Source: Neurospora crassa OR74A
Lineage: Eukaryota > Ascomycota > Sordariomycetes > Sordariales > Sordariaceae
NCBI RefSeq assembly: GCF_000182925.2
Contig: NC_026505.1
Coordinates: forward strand, 186,001 to 250,000
Length of the DNA stretch: 64,000 nucleotides
Reading direction: 5' to 3'
Below, piece after piece: positions 47,945 to 58,089 of the stretch. Made by a program: the position numbers and the translations under genes. Below the pieces are notes generated by a model that saw only the letters and a program-made list of their open reading frames with translations, did not search any database and was not told the origin of the DNA. Each line of letters opens with the position of its first letter. Position 1 is the first letter of the stretch.

Positions 47945-49122
47945 GCAACTTGGTCTTAGTTGAAGGTGGTCTTCAAGGGAGGTAGAGCTAGGCTACCTGT
48001 CTACATGTACCTACACGATGGGATAAAGCACGGGCTTAACGCTGGGCGGGGTTAAGGTCATGCTGACCTCGAGGCTCTTTCACTTCCCGTTGAGGACGGG
48101 AGTCGAGAGTGCCTGCGTATGAGGCTCATACGTCATTCACTGGGCTTTGGGATCTGGGTTGTTTTCTGTCTTTCCCGTTACTCCGTACCTTCCATCCTTT
48201 GGTCGCTTCTTCTTGCACCGCTTCGTCGTCCGAAGTACTCTACCTGGGGCATCTAGGGCAGTTTGAAGTTCTGCACGTAACCTTCAATACATGTACAGAT
48301 TCTGCACACAAAAGATTGAATTGTCCCTTGCCCCACCTTGTTTGTCACTTGCTCTGGTTTAAAATACAATATCTTCTCGCGACCTTACTTCTCTCACTTC
48401 TCAAACTTTTCCCATCACCACCAACTTTCGGTCTCCAGTTCCTCAAGCACACCATCATCACTTGGTACACGTGTATCACACAGCCCTAAGCGTGTGTTGA
48501 AGGTAGGCGGTCTGAAGCTCGTACGGCAGGGCCGAACTTGCCTCGAGACACGCATCTGCTTTCCCCTCCTAAATTCCCCAGAACGCGGTCGGCAGGAGGA
48601 CAGGTAGTTCGAAGACGCCTCCAACTACAGCCAAACCAGCTCTCAAAATCTCGGCAACAACACCTGCTACGACCGCATCCAACCCCCCCTCGTATCATAC
48701 GTCAACATCGTTGACCGTAAGTAGTCGCCTCTTGTTCATTCTGTCAGAAAGGTAAAGCAATAGTGAGTGCTGACTTTTACTCCAGGGCGCCGCTCCTCCC
48801 AGCCACAAAAGAGAGGTCGTCGTCGTCGTCATCGTCGTCATCGTGTGCCCCCCTCACGGCACCCGGCCCTGACCAGAAGAAGGCGTTTGTTGTCTACACT
48901 CTGCTTTGATGAGTGGCAAAGCAGCGGGGATCGCCCCTGCCCGAGCCTACCCTGACAGCCGTGAAAGCATCCGAGATGCTTCGCATCCATCCAGCACACA
49001 AGAAAAACAGGAAAGTGATTGTACACACGAGTAATGAGTAAGTATCAGCTGTTCCTTGTTTTCTCCAGCCTGTCAGAAGAGTGATGAGATCCTGATTCCT
49101 AACTTCATCTCCAGGTGCTGCA

Positions 49123-49279
49123 GCAGTGGCAGCCGCCACAACAAAGGCGGACGCCCACGCCCATTCAACACCATGTCCTCCACCAACTCTTCTCATGCTC
49201 CTGCTAATCGCCATGCCGACAACCACGACCAACCGCAGTGGCCGCCGCCACAACAAAGGCGGACGCCCACGCCCATTCA
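49123..49279. repeat. 45-bp direct repeat pair, 112 bp apart
   Basis: GCAGTGGC(A/C)GCCGCCACAA... at 49123-49167 recurs at 49235-49279 with one mismatch over 45 bases. One frame reads QQRRTPTPIQ twice, so it may be a coding duplication. Confidence 0.85.
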
Positions 49280-49309
49280 GTACCAGGGCGGCCCGGGCCA
49301 GCCTAAGGG

Positions 49310-49403
49310 CTGCACCAGCATTTGAGAACCTAGCTTGTCAAAGATGTTAAGAACAAGGGAGAGGGCTTGCCGCCACTCTCAAGCTTCTCAAATGCTGGTG
49401 CAG
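49310..49403. repeat. Perfect 19-bp inverted repeat, 56-bp loop
   Basis: CTGCACCAGCATTTGAGAA (49310-49328) is exactly the reverse complement of 49385-49403. It can form a long hairpin if transcribed. Confidence 0.9.
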
Positions 49404-50223
49404 TCGAGACTCTGAAGCACTCTCGTTGGACTGGGACGACGAAAAGGTGTTGATTCTAGTAGTAGGAACAGGGAAGAAGGGAAATTGAAAGCAGGGCAGT
49501 CTAAATACCCAGGATGGGAGGGCCCGTGAATGGAAGCACGGTGAATGGGCGCCAAGAGACACGGCCGGCCAACAAGTCTCTGGAGATGCAGGCCAAGCTG
49601 GAGGTCAAGTCGAAAGATGCCAAGGCAAAGTCGAAGTCGAAGTCGAAGTTGAAGTAGATAGAACACAATGAGACTTCCAGTCTTTATCGAATTATCTCTG
49701 TTCACGTTTGTTCAAACCTTGTTACCAAAACTGTGCTATGTGACTGTCGTTGTGCTAACATGCACTACAAACTTCGATGTTGTTAATGATTTCTTTGGTC
49801 GGGGCTTTGAAAGGCTCATGACTCCGCATGCTGTCGTGAATGTTTCTTTTCGTGACAAGATAAGGTGCCTTGTCCTTATGAGCAAAGATGGAAGAAGGCT
49901 TGTAAGCAGGCCAGACTGGCTGACCAGAAACAGGACAGAGGAGAAAGGCGAGGATCAAAGGCTTCCTTCACGAATGCTGTGAGGTTGAATTCAATGAGAA
50001 ACAAACATTTCAGTTCATCTCACGGAAAGTGAATCGTGAAAGCAGGACGGCAAGCTCGCTTCAAATGAGCCGGCCCGAATTGCGGTCTGCACAACCAACA
50101 CTGCTCGTACTCTATTTGAATCAAGATGTCCTGCAGTTTACACCCATTTCGCAATTGGAGGTACCTTCGCGAGTGTATACTAGGTATTTGATGTCTTTCC
50201 TGTTGACTCTGATTGCTTAATTT

Positions 50224-50666
50224 GAGCTCACCTTACAATCACACCAACCAGACCCCTTCCTGCAGACGGACACTCAACATTTGGAAGACAATACATACAT
50301 TTCCAGGCTACCCAACTAGTGGTTTATTCTCCAGCAGTCCCGAAAGGATTAGACTACAAAGATCAAGTTCCATTTCTGTGCGAAGGTTGGGTAAGTGCCC
50401 TGAATGTTCGCAAGAGCCCTCTGCTAAAGAAAAGTGGGTCTGGCTCAGGGGCACTTTATACTTCCTGTCATCGGGAGAATTACACCACTGATGTATTCTT
50501 CCAACAAGGAGACCCTGAGCTAGGACTGAAAGCCAGAGAATCTAATATTGTTACTTTGTCTGCCGCAGGGTGCTTTAAACACGATCAAAATGGCGAGTGT
50601 CCTTCAGGTATTTGGGCTCAGGGATACAGTGCATCCCTCCACGCCACTCGGTATACCACTGGGTAA
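50224..50666 (+). CDS. Possible gene exon, unknown product
   Basis: This is an open frame of 147 codons with protein-like text: RPLPADGHSTFGRQYIHF, LVVYSPAVPKGLDYKDQVPF and LCEGW. The stretch after LCEGW begins with a perfect donor GTAAGT (50390), and a TCTGCCGCAG acceptor lies near 50569. A two-exon gene whose second exon reads GALNTIKMASVLQVFGLRD and ends at about 50728 is therefore possible. No in-frame ATG precedes the first part. No domain is recognised. Confidence 0.3.
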
Positions 50667-51936
50667 CTATGCTTTTCAAGAGTGTCAAAAGGGAACTAAA
50701 GGTGAATTCAAAGTGTTGCTTGCATGATGAGCACATAGATTCGCTAGTGGTGTAGAACAACGTGGACGACATCTTGCAATGCTTCCTGGCAACGGACCGC
50801 GTGGCATCCATCTCTCGAGAACGCCAAGGACAGACCCAGGTGCCTCCCACGAAGGGTTCTGATACCACAGAGTGCTAGGCATGGGTGAAAATGACAGAAA
50901 TGAGACGATTGGATGAATGACGTACTTGAAAGTATCTGGAAGGATCCAAACCGGTAGCAGGCATCCGAACTCGACGTGGACCGCTATAGAGCATGACTGT
51001 TAGCCCGGTAATCCGATCTTTCTGCCTCAGCCCGCAGCCCCAGCCACACTAGGGCTATATCAGTTCAGCTGGCAGACAAGCCTTCGTGCGAGTGCACGTG
51101 CAGTAGAGGTACGATACCTATTGTGAGAGGCTGTGGGTGTGACTGGCAGCTGGCAAACTTGACCACTGTATTTGAACTCAGTGTGAGCACCAGCCACTTA
51201 ACGGATGGGCAGGAGAAACAGAAATGAAAGCTTCCCGGACTCACCATCTTGACCCCTCACCTCTTCCCAAACCCTTCCCATCACAACAAAGTTACAACAA
51301 CATTCCAGGTTCCAACTCAGTTCCAAACATCGTTCCAAACAGCGTTCCAACAAAGTTCAAAAACACCGTTCACATTCCGCGTTCCCAATCTCAAGGTACG
51401 TCGACTAGATAACCTCGGCTCAGAAATAACATAGTTGCAGTTGAGGCTTACATACATCTATCAGCGGATCCATGGGTGCCCTCTACAGGTAGGTGAGGAG
51501 GCGGTTGAGAAGATCAACCGGGACTGAAGCTCCTGTTGACAACAAGACCATCGTGCCTCCCTGTAAGTACCACATTCCTCCGCTCCTGCCTATTTTTCAT
51601 TTCGAAGTGAACTCTATGTCATTCTTACCTGCATGTGTCGTTTAAAAGAGGTTCTAACATCTATTACTCCGAGAGCATCAGGTCACCAAGTTTCCATAAT
51701 CGCACGGTCCCGGGTCTCACTCTCCTGGTGACACGGTGTTTCCCCGTTGAGGGAAGTAGCTACCTCTGCCATGAGCTGTACACAAGGCTCGTTGACGGAG
51801 CCGTCAGCTCTCTAGAAACCCAGAGAAGACAACAATCAACACATTCGTCATTCATGAAGGCTACGCCGATTCCACGCATCACCTGCCATCGAGAGCCACA
51901 ATAAACACGAGAATGTGTACCACAACCCCGGTGCTT

Positions 51937-52034
51937 TCATCGACGCTCCACAGCAAGTCAACCCTCAGCTGGCTGATCATGACACGCAAACAAATGCACC
52001 AGACCAAGCCAGACTTGCTGTGGAGCGTCGATGA
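51937..52034. repeat. Perfect 23-bp inverted repeat, 52-bp loop
   Basis: The arm starting TCATCGACGCTCCACAGC (51937-51959) and its exact reverse complement (52012-52034) flank a 52-bp spacer. Pairing continues beyond a 3-base bulge through GGTG/CACC. It is of the same size class as the inverted repeat at 49310-49403. Confidence 0.92.
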
Positions 52035-52579
52035 CACCAAACGCAAGAGAATTTAGAGGTACCAGCTCCTCTGTACGGCAACCGTACCAAAACAAATGAA
52101 GCCTAAGACGCACAGAAAGAATTGGAAAGCAACCTAAACCTCGAATGCCAACCTCTTTGAGCCCGGTTCAACGCACTCCGTCTTTCCACCCGTGACAAAG
52201 GAGCATGGTATTGGCATAAAACCATGTTCAACTTTCACAGTATCACGACCGTACTACATCGCAGCTTGTATCTCCAAGCCCAACGGCCAAGTTGATTGTT
52301 GACTTCAGCTGTCCGGTCTAGACGATTGCAATATGTCAACTTCTGCCAAGGACATTCGCAGCAAGCGGTCGTGACGGTCGTGATCAACATCAGCAGCAAC
52401 ATCATCGGGGTGATAAGCCCCACTGGAAAAACAAAAAGAACCGTGGTAAGACGCATCGGTGACAAATTGCCGGATCATCTGAGGGGCATCAACCGTAGTC
52501 TGATCGGGACGAAGCAATCGTCGAAGTGGACGGAGTGGATGTGAACACGAGGACACAAGAATGGTGGTGAGATATTTGA

Positions 52580-52655
52580 TTGAAGAAGAGTACGAGGAAG
52601 AGGAAGAGTACGAGGAAGAGGAAGAGGAAGAGGAAGAGGAAGAGGAAGAGGAAGA
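52580..52655. repeat. GAGGAA-type hexanucleotide tract
   Basis: Purine-rich GAGGAA/GAAGAG units with two GAGTAC interruptions. One frame would encode a Glu-rich tail with Tyr, another Arg/Lys. No gene could be tied to it with confidence. Confidence 0.8.
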
Positions 52656-53109
52656 AAGACATTGATGGACGGGACAAGATGCAAGTAGGGAGCACTAGAT
52701 ACATGCCCGTAGACGTCAGGTATCTAGCAAGTAGAAAAAACACATGTTTGTACCGACAAAAGACATGGACGGCCGTCTTGTCAAACGCCCATTGCCAGAT
52801 CAACTTGGCGCCCTTGAAGAGGTAGAGGTACATTCACATTTATTGAAGAGAAAGTGCTGGAAGTCCAGGCTCTGGGCGCCCATTCACTATCACTGTCACT
52901 GTGCTTCCCAATCACCCACCCCACTGCCCTCTTCGGTTATTTAGGTATTTAGCGCTGGACTGCCTGGTTTCCGTTTCTCTTCCTGTATTGCCACTACCAG
53001 AACAAAACATAAATCACCATTTCTGCCGTCACATCTCCAGCCTCCAACAGAAAACAGAATTTCGCAAGATTGGCCTCGGGTACATGTACCTTAGAGGTAC
53101 CTACCAATC

Positions 53110-53574
53110 ATGCCTGACCCTCTTCAACGGTCTGCATTCCAAGCGGCCCAAGATGCCGCCCAAGCTCGCCAGAGGGACAACCATCCAGGGTATGCAAATC
53201 AACTATCATATTCCACTCTTGAGACGTCCTTGCAAAAGATCTTGCTAACGCAAGGTTTGAACAGTCTCGATGCCCAGAGACAGAGAAATCTAGAAGAGCA
53301 GATGATGGACTGGCTCCGGCTCCAAATCTTCCTCATCTTTTTTGTCTCACCCTTCCTTGTCCTTCTTTACTTCTGGCTGGGAGTGAATGTCGTGTACTAT
53401 GGTCTTGAGATCATCGTCCCCGTGCTTGAGACGACAGCAAAGGTGTGCCGGAGCTTTCAGGGCTTGCTTGAACCTGTGTCGTCTCTATTATGGTATCTGG
53501 TGCGCTGGCTGGGGTATGCGGTTGGATGTATGGTATTTGTAGCCCTTGGGATCTTGGGTAACTATATGTCTTGA
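53110..53574 (+). CDS. Small two-helix membrane protein, tandem paralogue 1
   Basis: This encodes 129 residues if the intron 53190-53264 is removed. That intron has GTATGC, TGCTAAC and ACAG, is 75 bases long, in frame and without stops; if retained the protein has 154 residues. The text is a polar head (MPDPLQRSAFQAAQDAAQA), then QRQRNLEEQMMDW, then membrane segment 1 (IFLIFFVSPFLVLLYFWLG). A conserved loop VVYYGLEIIVPVLETTAK leads to membrane segment 2 (WLGYAVGCMVFVALGILG) at the end. It is the tandem paralogue of the gene at 54090: same order, same phase-2 intron position, and the shared YGLxxIxPVLExxA loop. No known family is recognised. Its neighbours are copies of the HP-TSF-PHPD family. 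Confidence 0.7.
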   Translation: MPDPLQRSAFQAAQDAAQARQRDNHPGYANQLSYSTLETSLQKILLTQGLNSLDAQRQRNLEEQMMDWLRLQIFLIFFVSPFLVLLYFWLGVNVVYYGLEIIVPVLETTAKVCRSFQGLLEPVSSLLWYLVRWLGYAVGCMVFVALGILGNYMS

Positions 53575-54089
53575 GCACGATATCGATCGAGGTACATGTA
53601 CCTCTTGCCAGCAATCGATAGAGTGGAGGTATGGAAGCATGTGGTAGGTATAATCCTGACTCAAGACTGCAGGTACCTCTAGTCAAGCTTCACCCAACCA
53701 GGCTCAAAATATTTTACCTGACTGGATCAAAGGGCGGAGCACCTCATCCAAGTGCAAGTACCTAGCGTATTCAACACCCAGTGCAGGTTGACTTCTCGTT
53801 CTTGACAAACCACGTCGACAAGTAGCATTGACGAGAAAGTGTTGGGAGGTCCGTGCCCTTTGTAAGCGCCCATTCGTTGCATGTGCCCCTGCCAATGCTT
53901 CCCATTTACCAGGGCAGCTACCCTTTACGGATATAAAGAGGCAGGCAGCCCCGGTCGTGCCCTATATCTCCTCTTCCGTCACTACCCCAAAACCACAGCT
54001 CATTTTCTCTGTCTTCACCTGTCCAACTCCGAACACAAAACATTGAAAATACATACCGCAACACATGTCTTTGGGTTACTACCTCTACC
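53575..54089. other. Spacer between the tandem membrane genes
   Basis: It contains the palindrome GAGGTACATGTACCTC near 53589, further AGGTACCTCT motifs, and the TATA box of the second gene. Confidence 0.5.
53932..53937 (+). promoter_or_regulatory. TATA box of the gene at 54090
   Basis: TATAAA in GGATATAAAGAGG lies 153 bases before the start codon and is followed by CT-rich leader DNA. This is a typical fungal core promoter. Confidence 0.5.
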
Positions 54090-54636
54090 ATGTCTGATCC
54101 TCTCCGACGGCCTGGACCGTCACATACCTCCCAGAGAATCCAACATGAAGCTGCTCCTCAAGCTTACCAGACCGACAGTCGTTCACACTCTTCCGGTTAT
54201 ACAAAAACCGCAGAGCAACATGCGAGGTAAGGACACAGGACATTATGTCCAATCAACATCTTGAAGCGTCATAGTGCGGGATCTTCTAACTTGCAGTCTA
54301 AACAGAGACGACATGGATGATCAGCTTATAAGAAAGAATGCCGCAAAGGTGCAGCTGCTGTTGTTACTGGGTGCCCTTTTTATCACAATATTCGTTGTTA
54401 TTTTCATTCTGTGGGCAGGAGCAAGCATTTTGAACTATGGCCTCGGGGTAATCATCCCCGTGCTTGAGCCAGCAGCACACATGAAGGTCTTTCGGTGGCT
54501 TCATAGCTTGCTCGGAGTCGTTGCGTCTGTCCTGTCGAAGCCGGTGATGTGGACGGGGTGTATGGCAGGGTGTGCTTTGGTAGGCGTTTGTATATTGCCG
54601 ATCTTCCTACCTTTACCTCCAGGTACCTACCTGTAG
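54090..54636 (+). CDS. Small two-helix membrane protein, tandem paralogue 2
   Basis: This encodes 158 residues from exons 54090-54226 and 54297-54636 (GTAAGG, TTCTAAC, GCAG; phase 2). It opens MSDPLRRPGPSHTSQ, matching MPDPLQR of the neighbour, then has a polar head and DDMDDQLIRKNAAK. Membrane segment 1 (LLLLLGALFITIFVVIFILW, about residues 62-82) leads to NYGLGVIIPVLEPAAH. A second membrane part (WTGCMAGCALVGVCILPIFL) precedes the end GTYL. The paralogue at 53110 shares layout, intron position and the YGLxxIIPVLE loop. The last codons overlap an AGGTACCTACCT motif, which may have extended the C-terminus. Function is unknown. A pair of short membrane proteins could act as partners or chaperones for neighbouring proteins; that is only speculation. 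Confidence 0.7.
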
Positions 54637-55397
54637 GTATTTTGGTTAGTGTCTAATACGTAGAGGCATAAAGGCAACCTCAACCAGATCACAATGGTCA
54701 CAATGAAGGCAAGAACTATGTGCATATTCATGAACAGAAGGGAATCCACTTCAGGCGCAGCATAGGTAGGTAGGTATATATGTACCTAGGCACAGGCGTG
54801 TGCGCGAGGCGTTTCATGTAGTATACCCATCTTTAGAAACTAGGTTGGATTATCTAGAGGTAGAGTACCTCTACACAACGTGATGGAGCGCGCAGTTTGG
54901 CTGAAAATGCAAGTATTGACTGTTGGCCCATTATTCCGGCCACACGGAAATCTGCCCACCAGTCTGCCCTTCCATTGAGCAACGCCATTGGCCAACTATG
55001 CGCCTATTCGTATCTCGGGAGGCTGTGTGCTTGGAACGGGCCGCTGAAATGGCCGCCAGTTCTCCAACCCCCGCATGCAGAACGTGCAGCCAACGAGCGG
55101 GGAGTGAGGTAAACGGATTACACTACGGTTGTAAACAACATGGATGCAGAGGTAATTGATAAGTGAACGTCACTCTAGGTACTTAATAACCCGATCGCTG
55201 CCCAAGTCCTCGCGTCCTGCCAGAGTTTCGTCTTTTCGACAGTCGGCATCTTCAGTCATCCACTTCAGAAGTTCCAGTCTCATGAGACAGCGCTGCACTA
55301 CAAGTCAATTTTCAACATATCGAGCGAGCCAGTTCCGAATCCAGAGGCCCATGAGCCAAATACGAAGAAGAAACTGCAATCCGCGATTCAATATGCC
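54637..55397. other. Intergenic region and upstream part of copy D
   Basis: It is dense in AGGTAGGTAGGTA/TAGAGGTAGAGTACCTCT motifs (54760-54875). From 55186 to 55397 the frame of copy D exon 1 stays open with protein-like text (SSEPVPNPEAHEPNTKKKLQ) but no ATG. An additional upstream exon is therefore possible. Confidence 0.4.
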
Positions 55398-56748
55398 ATG
55401 GATCGAAAATCCGAAGGTCTCGCGGGACTTATTATGTTCCTACCAGGAAATGTAAAGGGCCTTCCTGAACGATACGCGTCCTACGACCATCCGGTTGTCA
55501 TCTTATCACCGACCATCTCTGCGAGCAACGAAGTCGAGATATTAGGGGTAAGTTAGGTGATCTTGCAAATGGATAGCGTCCCCCCCTTCCTGACAATACC
55601 TCAGGTACTTCAAGGTACCTCTAAGGTAGGTAGATCTTGATGATTGGAGGTAATCATGACTAACTTGAGCTTCTTCAAAGATGACAAGTTTCCGTGGTAG
55701 AGATATCACACAAAGATTCGACACCTCCCCCGAAGGCATGAAGAACAGGGCGAAATATCTTCCCATCGAGCCTACACCCCCTCACCCCGACACGCCAGAA
55801 AAAAATGTAATGCTCAAGATCTTGCCTTACAACCCGAAGACCTATTCTTACGTGGACGGTTCTGTGGAATCTAGAAGGTCCGTCCCCTTCTCGGTACTTA
55901 CAAAATACCTCCCCAACGCAAGAGACCGCATATACGTCGTTCAATGTCCAATATTTTACCTCGACAAAGACTCGTACCAAAAGCTGGCCGCGTTTGTCGG
56001 CTTTTCAACTGTTGCGCTTTGTCACGTTCCTGTAGACCCGGAGGTAGAGAGAGAGCATCTTACGGAGCAACTCGCTGTCAATGATGAGCCTCGGAGTCCA
56101 TGCATGCTCCTTCCATTCCACAACGGCGATATTCCGATGCCCGCAAAGAACCAGCACACGCAGTCGAAACATGCAACAACACAAACATCAGAAGCAATCG
56201 AACCTCCATTCCCCACGCACAGTCACATACAGCCCATATCTCCTACTTCTTCCCATTCTCTGAATGCGGAGCAAGTCTCTTTCATCGCGGAACAACTCAA
56301 GCGCCAATGGGCATTCGATGACGGCGCCCGCCACGTCTACGGCCTTGGCGGCCCGCTCAACTTATCTAAGATTGCTCGAAATAGCATCAGGCTAGCCATA
56401 GCCTGCGTTGCTATGCTAACCGCTGGAGGAGCTTTTAGAGTGAGAACAGTTGGGAGGGAAGTGGTCGAGGAGCTTAAGGCGGGCGTCCAAGCAGTGATGT
56501 TCGTGGCTGCCTGGAAGAACCTCCAGATCGTGGCTGCGGCGAAGGGCGCTCTTACTAAAATGGCATGGGCAGTGGCACGGGCAGTGGTCAGACATTTTGG
56601 AAGAAATTGGGGGCATTATGGCATAGCAAGCCTGAGTGCCTGTGTCCTTCACAGATATTATGAGCGGTATCCGGGAGGGAGAGGGTCAAAATGGGATCAG
56701 ATCTTGATGCTGGCGTGGGATGTAGCTTGTCTCCGGATTATAGAGTGA
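55398..56748 (+). CDS. HP-TSF-PHPD family, copy D, membrane-associated tail
   Basis: This encodes at least 405 residues. Exons are 55398-55547 and 55681-56748 (GTAAGT, GACTAAC, AAAG). Exon 1 reads LAGLIMFLP, then YDHPVVILSPTISASNEVEI. Exon 2 opens MTSFRGRD, then KYLPIEPTPPHPDTPEKN, TYSYVDGS and DKDSYQKLAAFVGF. A polar, Gln/Thr/Ser-rich linker follows (about residues 190-245). Hydrophobic segments begin near residue 280 (NSIRLAIACVAMLTAGGAF), with AWAVARAVVRHFGRNWGHYG and LSACVLHRYYERYP after them. The tail resembles that of the gene at 61410. ATG 55398 is the first in-frame ATG, but the open frame continues upstream to 55186, so the N-terminus is uncertain. No enzymatic function is assigned. 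It faces the tandem membrane genes on the same strand. Confidence 0.7.
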
Positions 56749-58089
56749 GATTGGGACGCGTTGAGGCTCATGTAAGGCGAATGACAGGCCCATGGGCAGG
56801 GAATTCTTCTGGCTTGTTTGTGAAGCGTGCAGGCAATGATCGAATTCGTGACCTCAAACATGACGTCCACAATGGCTCGGCTATAACAGCTGTGCCAGTT
56901 ACTGCACTTAGCAAATATATATGTTTACCTCTGGTTGTCACCAAATGCGTCCTTCATCGTGAAATGGTCCTCGTAACCCGATACATGCCCGCCCACAGAT
57001 CCAGTCTGTTCTCATTTGGAGCCAAGTACACAAATAATGAAGTGTCACTCAAGAAGAGAAAAAAAGCAGGTACCTCCATCATCTTGATCCCACATCCACC
57101 CCTCAATCCAGAAACCAAGCCGCACCTTCCTTTCCTCATCGAGTAGGTATCTCTGGCTTATATCCCTACTATCCTTCGCGTGCCTTCCATTTTCAGGCCA
57201 TTCTCACTCACTTGTGGGCTTTGCCTTCCGTTCATTGGTCGTTCGAAGTCCAGTCTGTCATGTTTGCTGCCCGTGGCAACGAGAACAGTTTCATTGAATA
57301 TTCTGTACGCACAAAGTTTCAACAAGATGAGGTACTGTGGTATTGAGATCCCGAACGCAAGTACACGACCTCGATATTTTCGTGTATCTCTCAATCCATA
57401 TAGAACTAAATGAAGAATTATCTTCCTGCACAAATTAATCCGAGCAGCATATGTGCCACAATGAATAATACTGAGACTTGTAGTCAAGTCAAATCTCGAA
57501 AACCTCCTATAATAAAGGCCTCTTGGGGACTACTCAATACGTCTTGGGAAGCAGATATGACCTAGTGGGAGATGATGGATGTATCTTGGACGAGAGGGAA
57601 GTATGATACCGAAGTCCGGGAGAGGGATAAAGTGGTAACGTTTTGAATTTTACCTATCTCTGCCGAAGAAATGAAAGTTTCGCGGGCTGTTATCATTGCC
57701 TGCTCGAAGTTGTCAGGGTAACGGTTCTAGATTCATGTCATTTTCAATCTTACAATCTCTGTATATGCCGTAGCTCAAATACAGGCAGCATTACTCTCAC
57801 TTCCTTTCCACATTCAAGAACCCCGCGTTCCACTCTACACTCATCACGATCAACTGTCCAACTTTCACGTTGCGTTCTACCACCAGTTTCTCTCTCGGTT
57901 ACACGTTAACCACCATTCCTTTCTCCATCAGGTCTTTAGGAAGGCCAGTTCCAGCAACCACACCGAGAAAACCGCGTCCAACGAGCCCAAGGGTTCCAAC
58001 AGCACGGCAATCTCCCCATCACTTCCTCCACCCCACTTCCCCTTCCTCATTCCCTCTCCTCACTCCGCTACCCCCACCTCACCCTCACC
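56749..58089. other. Intergenic region and leader of copy E
   Basis: The frame 56691-57146 overlaps the end of copy D and contains some protein-like text (TSIILIPHPPLNPETKPHL), but I could not support a gene. The last 300 bases are CT-rich leader DNA with a possible leader-intron acceptor (TCTCCATCAG near 57930). Confidence 0.35.

Larger units (their letters stand above)
47945..50223. other. Accessory stretch with unresolved coding-like pieces
   Basis: Some text looks coding: around 48610-48720 (YSQTSSQNLGNNTCYDRIQP) with a GTAAGT donor at its end, 48907-49032 (a 40-residue frame starting MSGKAAGIAPARAY), and 49517-49657 (MGGPVNGSTVNGRQ..., ending in a Lys/Ser run KSKSKSKLK). No consistent gene model was reached. 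Direct and inverted repeats at 49123-49403 are listed separately. Confidence 0.3.
50729..53109. other. Accessory stretch without resolved genes
   Basis: Short coding-like pieces occur: 51224-51395 (Pro/Gln/Asn-rich, repeated VPN) followed by GTACGT, and 51915-52035. The stretch also carries a 23-bp inverted repeat and a GAGGAA tract, listed separately. I could not assemble a gene. Confidence 0.3.

Noticed and set aside
51640-51760. Text GHQVSIIARSRVSL resembling exon 1 of the HP-TSF-PHPD family
   Set aside because: The match covers only one strand-like stretch and lacks the upstream LAxxIxW and the downstream TSF/PHPD parts; too weak to call a sixth copy.
56691-57146. Frame overlapping the end of copy D with ILIPHPPLNPETKP
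   Set aside because: Vague likeness to LPIDPxPPHPD but wrong order and no partner motifs; it overlaps a better gene.
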